DNA from: Botrytis cinerea B05.10
Taxonomy: Eukaryota > Ascomycota > Leotiomycetes > Helotiales > Sclerotiniaceae
DNA: 64,000 bases
Assembly: GCF_000143535.2 (NCBI RefSeq)
Contig: NC_037321.1
Location: 1,674,001-1,738,000 of the forward strand
Direction: 5' to 3'
The notes under the pieces were generated by a model, which was not told the DNA's origin, made no database searches, and saw only the letters and a list, made by a program, of their open reading frames with translations. Positions 57,360 through 64,000 of the stretch are shown piece by piece; the first letter of the stretch is position 1, and the number at the start of each line of letters is the position of its first letter. Position numbers and translations under genes: made by a program.

Positions 57360-59441
57360 GACAAAGATTATAGTCTTGATTTTTGTATCGGAGACACAAA
57401 ATCTGACCAGTGAACTATGCCAAGCACTGAAGGAATCGAAAGAAAAAGAAGCATACGATAACAGCAGACGGGAAACCACAACAAACTTAAGAAAGGTGCA
57501 AAACTACCAGGTCGTGCATAGGCTGAAGAGTAGGTATGACAGGCTCAAATCCAATTAGATGATAAGAATCAAAAGAAATTGAAGAGTCATAAGTCAAGGA
57601 CTAAAGCCAGTAAATAATTATTCGATGGTGCTGCAATTGCTTTAGTCTCCCCCTGTATTTTGATGGGAAAAGAGAATTAAACGTATTGTGTGGGAGAACT
57701 GAACTAAGAGAAAGAGAAAATAACTACAACAGGAAAGGAAAGGAAAAGGGGCCACTAAGCATCGACTAAACGAAACATACGATTGTTAAAAAAAGCTTTA
57801 AAATTATACCAAAGTTCACTGCCACAGATTTCCCTATTAATTATTTTGATCTATTAATATTGATATTTTAATCAACTTTGAATTTGAAAGGTTCGGGATG
57901 GCTTTCGGTAAGACGAAAGCCATCACGACGCTCTCGAGCTGCCAAAAAGAACACCTAATCCCGGAACATTCGAATGGTCACTGGTTTATAAAATGAAAAT
58001 TGAGTTGAGGGTGAAGAGAAAGAGAAAGATTGAGAGATGGCTGATAAGTTAAAAGAAGGTTAGAGATAGTGGAGTCTCTTCCCAAATTTAGAAGTCGGTG
58101 GATAATGGATGCGATTTAGATCAGACTAACACGGTCAATTGGTCAGGAACAGGGCCTTAAAGTAGAACTATGGGCTAACTTACTACATAAGGAAAGGACA
58201 TTATTCCTTACTGGAAAATTACACTATGTCAGGACGCCTCCGAGAAAATGGCCCCGAACAACGAAGCTAATCTTTTATTTGCCGATAATGGATGAAAGTG
58301 CTGGCTAGACCTTTCATTGTCATTCGCAAAAGTTTATATGGAGAAATGGAAGAAGTTCATAGCGTTGAACTCAATCACAGTAGGCTTTCACTTTTGGTTA
58401 GCATTTTGCCACAGTGATATTGTGGCTACACGAAGTTGCTAGGCTATCTCAAAACCATCAAGAGATATTTTTATCTGTGCTACCAACTTCTAAAAACTCA
58501 TTGAAATTGTCATTTGTTGTGGTTTGAAAGCGCATGAATAATCCACATTGTAGATACTCACTACAGCCTTGGATATAGCAAGTGGTTGATGTGCATTTCT
58601 CAGGATTTCTTTTGAGTGTGAGGAATTACTTAATCAATTGTCTGCTCTCAATATCTTGTCAATTCAGGATCCAAATCTTTTCCATCATTTTAGTTCAGAG
58701 CGTAAAAGTTTGTTTCTCGGAAAACTTTTCGCTTAGCCATATAAGGATTAGACTCACACTAATAGGTACCTACATTTACGACATTAGCTTCCTTTAGCAC
58801 TTCGACGATCTCCATGTATCCGACGTCCGACAGCGCTATTTAATAAAGTGAGTAACAAAGCTTTTGCGAGAGGCGATCGTATGAATTAACATAGTAAGAA
58901 GCTGTGATGCTACTGAAATTCTCTGGTAGCATGTTGCTTTTCACAAAACACAATATGATATATGCTTAGCATTCTATATCCGGATTTATTTAAAGAATAG
59001 TTTATTTAAGGATCGTAGCAGGTTCTACAAAAGCATTGTAAACTACTAGTTGTACCCTGAAAGTATGATGGCCGCTTCAAATACCGTGGGCGCGTTACTT
59101 ACTATTCATTAGCACCAGCAGTACTAAACTTTAGACCAAAGCACTACCTATACTATCTTCACCAACTCAGTCAGTGAAATTATGATGGCAAAGTAATGAA
59201 AGCGAGATAAGAAAGAGTTTTCAGTTCAGTTCCCGGAACGTTAAGTAATTTGACATTCTTTCCTATACGTTCGTTTTTTATGCTTTTCCATGATTATTCT
59301 CTACCTATCACTTATGCAGGCTTGATCTCAATACATTCGCTTTTTATATCATCATTGTATGAATAGTCAAACAAGTTTTGACTGTTGTCCATTCCATAGG
59401 CGCCTGACAAGATTGACTATTTTGCGAGTTGATCTGGAGCA
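57360..59441. other. 2.1-kb gene-poor AT-rich stretch
   Basis: Only short, feature-less open frames are present between these divergent genes. The stretch contains a perfect 11-bp inverted repeat at 57897-57924 (listed separately). I see no transposon ends or tRNA. Confidence 0.5.
57897..57924 (+). repeat. Perfect 11-bp inverted repeat (hairpin)
   Basis: GATGGCTTTCG and CGAAAGCCATC are exact reverse complements separated by the 6-nt loop GTAAGA. No T-run follows. Confidence 0.85.
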
Positions 59442-61942
59442 ATGCTTTGTCATGGATCGATGTTTATATGGATATTCATTCTAAATAAATGCTCTGGAGT
59501 CTTTGCCCGAGGTATGACTGAATTTGTCTGCCTAAAAACCACATTAGCTAATATAAACAAGCAAACTTTCAACGCTTTCCAAATTCTAGCATAACTTCTA
59601 CATCTATACAAGTTGACCAATCTTCGATTTCCCATCCGTCGAGTGTACTATTGGAGTTGTCGGCAGAACCTTCATCGGTTCATAGTGAGCTTGACGAAAC
59701 TGCTTCTCCACTGCCGACGTTAAACAGTTCTACTACTTCTTGGGCCAGCGTCGGTACTACTAAATATGAAAGCTCTGCCAGTCTTCTTGCTGTCACTTCC
59801 ACACCTCAGTGGCCTGATAGCATTAGTAGCGTGGCATCTGACATCGCTCCAGTCAGCAATCATACATCTCAAAGGCAAAGCAGTATCATAAACGTGACTT
59901 CCACCTTCACATCAACCATCAATTCCACCTCCCAGTCTCCAAGCTTTGTTACTTCAACAACTTTCGGACCAAACACAAACTTCGGTTATCTGATTGTCCC
60001 TACCAACTCGAGACAATCAGTCAATATTGCAAACGCGACTACATCCTCTTTCCATCACCAAACAACTTCCAGTTTCGGGCACAGTCAAACGGGAACTGTC
60101 AACAATACTACCATCAATACACCCGCTTCACCTCCTGAGACAGATCCCGAGACGAATTCGTGCATTGTTCTCGACTCTCCTGACGACGATTATTATGAAT
60201 TTATTCTCGTACCCAACACAAAAACAATTACTCTTTCTAGCAATGCAACATACATTCCAGTACCAGAGTTTACTCTCCCAGTTTATTGTCCACCGGGAAC
60301 ACTACCAACGTATACCATCCCATCATTTCCATTTGGCAATGGAACGGACCCGAATCTGATAGACACAAATAAAACTAGCCCAGGGGAATCGCTGTCGCCC
60401 TTGGCATCTGCCAGCTTTTCACAGATAAGAACGACAACCGTTGTCGTTACAAGTAAGAATCCGCAGATTTTTTTGGCCACTTATACCCCACCACATTTCC
60501 CAGGAGTTCCAGTAACAAAAGTCGGCAAACCATCTACACCAACTTCTACGTCAACTTCTACACCGAATCCTACAGTTAAAACGGCTAGTCCTGAATCAAA
60601 CAGTGCAGAGGATTCCGAAGGAGAATCTAACAATAATTTTGCATCACCTACAATTTCTACAACCACAATGGTGGTTCTTGGAGTACCGATTGTGTTGTCA
60701 CCGAGCAATGTTGTTATAAATGGACATACGATTCAAAGAGGGAATTCTCCTTTAACTATCAAGCAAAAGGGGCATGTATTTACTGTTAATCCATCTCAAC
60801 TGATAGGCCCAGGAACAACATTCGCATTACCAAGTTCACACGGAGCTATCGAATCCAACAAGCCAGCGGCAACTAGTATCCAGTCACAATCAAATCCAAC
60901 TCCTGCTTCTAGGGAAGTTATTATTGGGACATCACCAACTTTGGCTACCAATTCAAGAGGAGTGAATATCGAAATATTAGCCACTTCAACTGTGGTGGAT
61001 AATATTTCGGTAAAACTGGGACCTTCCATTGCTGTTGTGAATGGTCAGAGTTATTCAATAGGTTCGGAAGCTCCTCAAGTGGTGACTGTAATAAACACCC
61101 AGACAATCACGATTGGTATTGCCGGAGTCGGATTTGCGCACACGACTCTGGCACCTTTACTTGTGGAACCCACGAACCATCTGATTATTGGTGGCGAGCC
61201 CATAAGCGTTGGGAGTTCATTGGCATATATTGGGTCTTCAATATTTACTTACGGATCAGGATTGCCCATTCAAACTGAAGTATTTAATGGTCAAACAATA
61301 CTCATCTACCCTACTGGAGTGGTATTTGCGCAAACAACCTTAGGAGGCAACTCAAGAACAGGAAATCAAATTGGAATAGTTGGCGGTCTCTCGGTTACGG
61401 AAGTAGGCTCATCAATCGCAATTATATCTAGCATTACGTTCACCATTGGACCGGATGCTACTCCCACCAAGACAGTGATAAGTGGAGAAAGTATATCTGC
61501 AGATCAGAATGGCCTGGTGCTTGCTGGTACAATTTTAACAAATCCTCTCATTCTAGCGACACATCCTGTCACAATGTCAGATATCACGTTCACGCAAATT
61601 GGATCAAGTCTAGCAGTCGTAGACGGAACGACCTTTACTTTTGGACCAGGCGCATCGCCTACCAGTCATACCTTCACTCAACATACTATAAAAGTTGGAA
61701 GTAATGGCATTGAGTTTGCAAAGACCACATTCACAGGTGTCTCTGAATTTTCCTTGACACAGGCTACGTCTAAAAGTACAAGTGAAGGATCGACGTTCAT
61801 GACTACAGGCGAAGACTCGACACACATGTCTACATCTGTAGCGGCGACTTCCACAAATCAAAAGAGTGATGCTGGGAGAAGCAAGGCTCCACTCGGGATA
61901 TATGGATGCATCGCTCTTTATCTCATTATAATGATGACATGA
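59442..61942 (+). CDS. GPI-anchored Ser/Thr-rich cell-surface repeat protein
   Basis: Two exons, 59442-59511 and 59562-61942, give 816 residues. Exon 1 encodes a signal peptide (MLCHGSMFIWIFILNKCSGVFA). The first 300 residues of the mature protein are Ser/Thr-rich, with many N-x-S/T sites. The second half holds five divergent copies (about 393-447, 498-553, 568-618, 633-683, 693-743) of a roughly 55-residue unit with the pattern GSSxAVVxGxTFTxGPxAxPT...GxTIxxxxNGVxFAxTTL. After a second Ser/Thr stretch the protein ends in a GPI signal: small residues (KSDAGRSK), then a short hydrophobic tail. It should be heavily O-glycosylated and linked to the membrane or wall. The start was moved upstream because the exon-2 frame has no ATG near its beginning. 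Confidence 0.85.
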
Positions 61943-62661
61943 TTGAATTACGAAACACTGTTTCGATATGGAGTTTTAGGAGTTGTGAAACGGTCAAATG
62001 GAAATTGGATGGGATGGGAAGATTGATTCGATTCTTGAAAATGTACTTATGTGATACACGAAGACTTCTTAATGATACTATAATCACAATGATACCAACT
62101 TGATCTTTCATATACCGCAAGAGAATACTTATCATTCTTGTATGTCAAAACTTGAAAGGCTGTGTACTGATTTGAGGCCCAGATGGATATGGATGTAATG
62201 CATACAATAGTTCGTAAGCAGAGTATCTAACCTATGGGTTCTTCCAGTGTTAAGCTGGAGAGTTGAGGTGAGAGAGAGACCGCCAGTCAAAGTCCACAAG
62301 TTTTCATGTACATAGATATAATCTAGATGATATGCATTGTCCAGTTCAAGGTGTTTGTTGAAATCGAAGGCTGTCGACGAGGTGGGGTGTATTTATTAAA
62401 ACCTCAGGCATCAATAGTAACCTAAGGACGTCACTGCACATGGAAATTGCATGACTCTGATTTTATGTGATAGATACCGAAACGAGAAACAGTCACACTC
62501 CGTTCAGTAAGATTCAAATCCAAAAGAAGCAAAAGAAACTACAACTTCCACGCAAACGTTCGAAACATCACGACGCCGTCGACTACTCAACTCTACAATA
62601 GACTGACCGGATATACTGGCTCAGTCAAACTCACACATCCCACCTCTTCACGTTCAATTTT
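61943..62661. other. Intergenic, F-box gene promoter
   Basis: A 719-bp spacer without a supported gene. The last 150 bp are CA/TC-rich, like a fungal 5' leader. Confidence 0.55.
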
Positions 62662-64000
62662 ATGCAGCCATCGCCTCCCGATAATACTAACAGAATTATT
62701 ACATTCGAAAACCCGTCAGACTTACCAAATTCCTCTAATCATGGCATTCACTCTCCTCAACTCCAGTCCAGCGAGCTGGTCAGTCCTCGAAATGGGCTTG
62801 GCAACTCAACCGCAAGCTCAACTCCTTCAACAAGTTCGTCAGGAACAGGTTCAGGATGGCGATCGCCACTCAATGGTGTGGATGAGGCACTGCGTGGGTT
62901 GAATTTGGACACTAATATGGAGAATCGCCCAAGACCATCTTATCAACGAATTGCTGAATATGAAAACGCACTTGCTCCTAGTCCACCCAGAAAGCAACCC
63001 GAGGGACCTGGATTTAAGGTGGTGAAGAAGAAAGGCAGTACGGGTGAGGAAGGTCCGCAACTAGAGAATTTTCCAAATGGTATTTTTAATCCTGACCCTG
63101 GAATAATTTGATATTCTAACATAATTTCCTTCACAGAGGTTCTGACTCATATCTTATCGCATTTGCCTGCGTCGTCTTTATCTGCAGTCTCACTTGTATC
63201 GCGACGATTTTACAATTTGGTCACTACACCTCATGCGTGGCGCGTTGCATTTTCGAGATTTTTCCCAGGCCAAGATGTTACAGAGGCGTCACCTATTGGA
63301 TCAGATCATATTGGAGATGATGAGGAAAGAGAACAATTCCGCGAACAACGATTTTTTACGCGACTAACAGGTTTGGCAAGTTGGAGGAGCGAATATGTGA
63401 TTCGAACACGGCTCCTACGAAGTCTTGGAAGAGGGAAACCTGCTCAGGGAGTTGAACAAAATAACTCAAGTCGAACAAATGGTGTGGGAAATACAAGTGC
63501 TGTGACTACATACACTTCGGAATTATTCACATCCATCAATCACATTCATGGCACGTTTGGACAAGGAAAGAAATATCCACGCTTTATTCATGGTACTGAT
63601 GAAACTGGGTCTGCTGGTAGCAGTGATCCTAAACTTGGAAGAATTGATCCTTGGGGTTTGACTGATCCTCAGCCAATGCCTCAATTCGCAGATCTCTTTC
63701 CAGGTGACGTTCCATTCGGTCTTGGAAACGGTCCTGCTGGTCTTCCAAATGTTATGGATGTTAGTCAGCCTTTTGGAATGGTGTATGGAGAAGGTTTTCC
63801 TGGAGGCTCGGCTTACTACCGAGCACCAAATGAAGGGCGTGGCCGCTTTTTAGAACATTCGCCACCAAGTTTGGCCGAGGCAGAATCTGGTATCCCAAAC
63901 ATACCCCCCCTCACCGAGGCGATGTCATCTGTTTGGATTGCTAAGTCTTCTTCCGTGCCCAAAGTTACCAATGATATCATTGGAATAATGACTGGCTCGA
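62662..64000 (+). CDS. F-box protein, 3' part beyond the window
   Basis: Exon 1, 62662-63079, encodes a Ser/Pro-rich, probably disordered N terminus. A 57-nt intron (GTATTT to CACAG) joins it in phase to exon 2, which starts at 63137 and is open to the window edge. The junction creates the F-box: EVLTHILSHLPASSLSAVSLVSRRFYNLVTTPHAWRVAFSRFFPG in outline, with the usual L-x-x-L-P, S-L-V-S and W positions. F-box proteins bind Skp1 and bring substrates to SCF ubiquitin ligases. Later residues (VWIAKSSSVPKVTNDIIGIMTGS) suggest the start of a propeller-like substrate domain, and a Ufo1-type protein is possible. At least 427 residues are present. Confidence 0.85.

Overview
This 64-kb window is filamentous ascomycete nuclear DNA. 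Introns are short (about 50-110 nt) with GTAAGT/GTATGT-like donors, intergenic DNA is AT-rich with many microsatellites, and there is a Zn2Cys6 regulator, two NRPS-type genes and single-copy fungal housekeeping genes. The proteins look most like Leotiomycetes (Helotiales, perhaps Sclerotiniaceae such as Botrytis or Sclerotinia). That placement is inference from memory of homologues, not a search. I hand-spliced 21 genes; each complete model except the SH3 gene's start choice closes to a whole number of codons. A further short candidate (53367-53709) is weak.

Region 1 (1-15365) is a secondary-metabolite gene cluster: a P450, a Zn2Cys6 regulator, an NAD(P)-binding (NmrA-like) protein, a class A FAD monooxygenase and a T-C-A-T-C non-ribosomal peptide synthetase. 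The promoters of the four enzyme genes each carry a 10-bp site, YCGGAKCCGG, 140-250 bp before the start codon. This suggests that one regulator, probably the clustered Zn2Cys6 protein, controls them. The NRPS starts with a carrier domain and has no adenylation domain before its first condensation domain, so its first building block must arrive from another enzyme. The cluster may continue to the left of the window.

Region 2 (15366-17055) is a gene-free, strongly pyrimidine-rich stretch with a long heptanucleotide array; it separates the cluster from housekeeping genes.

Region 3 (17056-38904) holds MDV1 (mitochondrial fission), chorismate mutase, BCP1, a membrane SH3 protein, a 3.4-kb gene-poor stretch, a small hydrophilic protein, VPS15, U2A' (LEA1) and DPB3.

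Region 4 (38905-50703) holds a stand-alone adenylation-thiolation-reductase (NRPS-like) gene among housekeeping genes, then a U1A/U2B'' protein, V-ATPase subunit D (VMA8, with two microexons of 11 and 10 nt) and SYF1.

Region 5 (50704-64000) holds a conserved 154-residue protein, two gene-poor stretches of over 2 kb, a membrane-anchored pepsin-fold protein that has lost one catalytic aspartate, a GPI-anchored repeat protein of the cell surface, and an F-box gene cut by the right edge. I saw no rRNA, convincing tRNA, CRISPR array or intact transposon.
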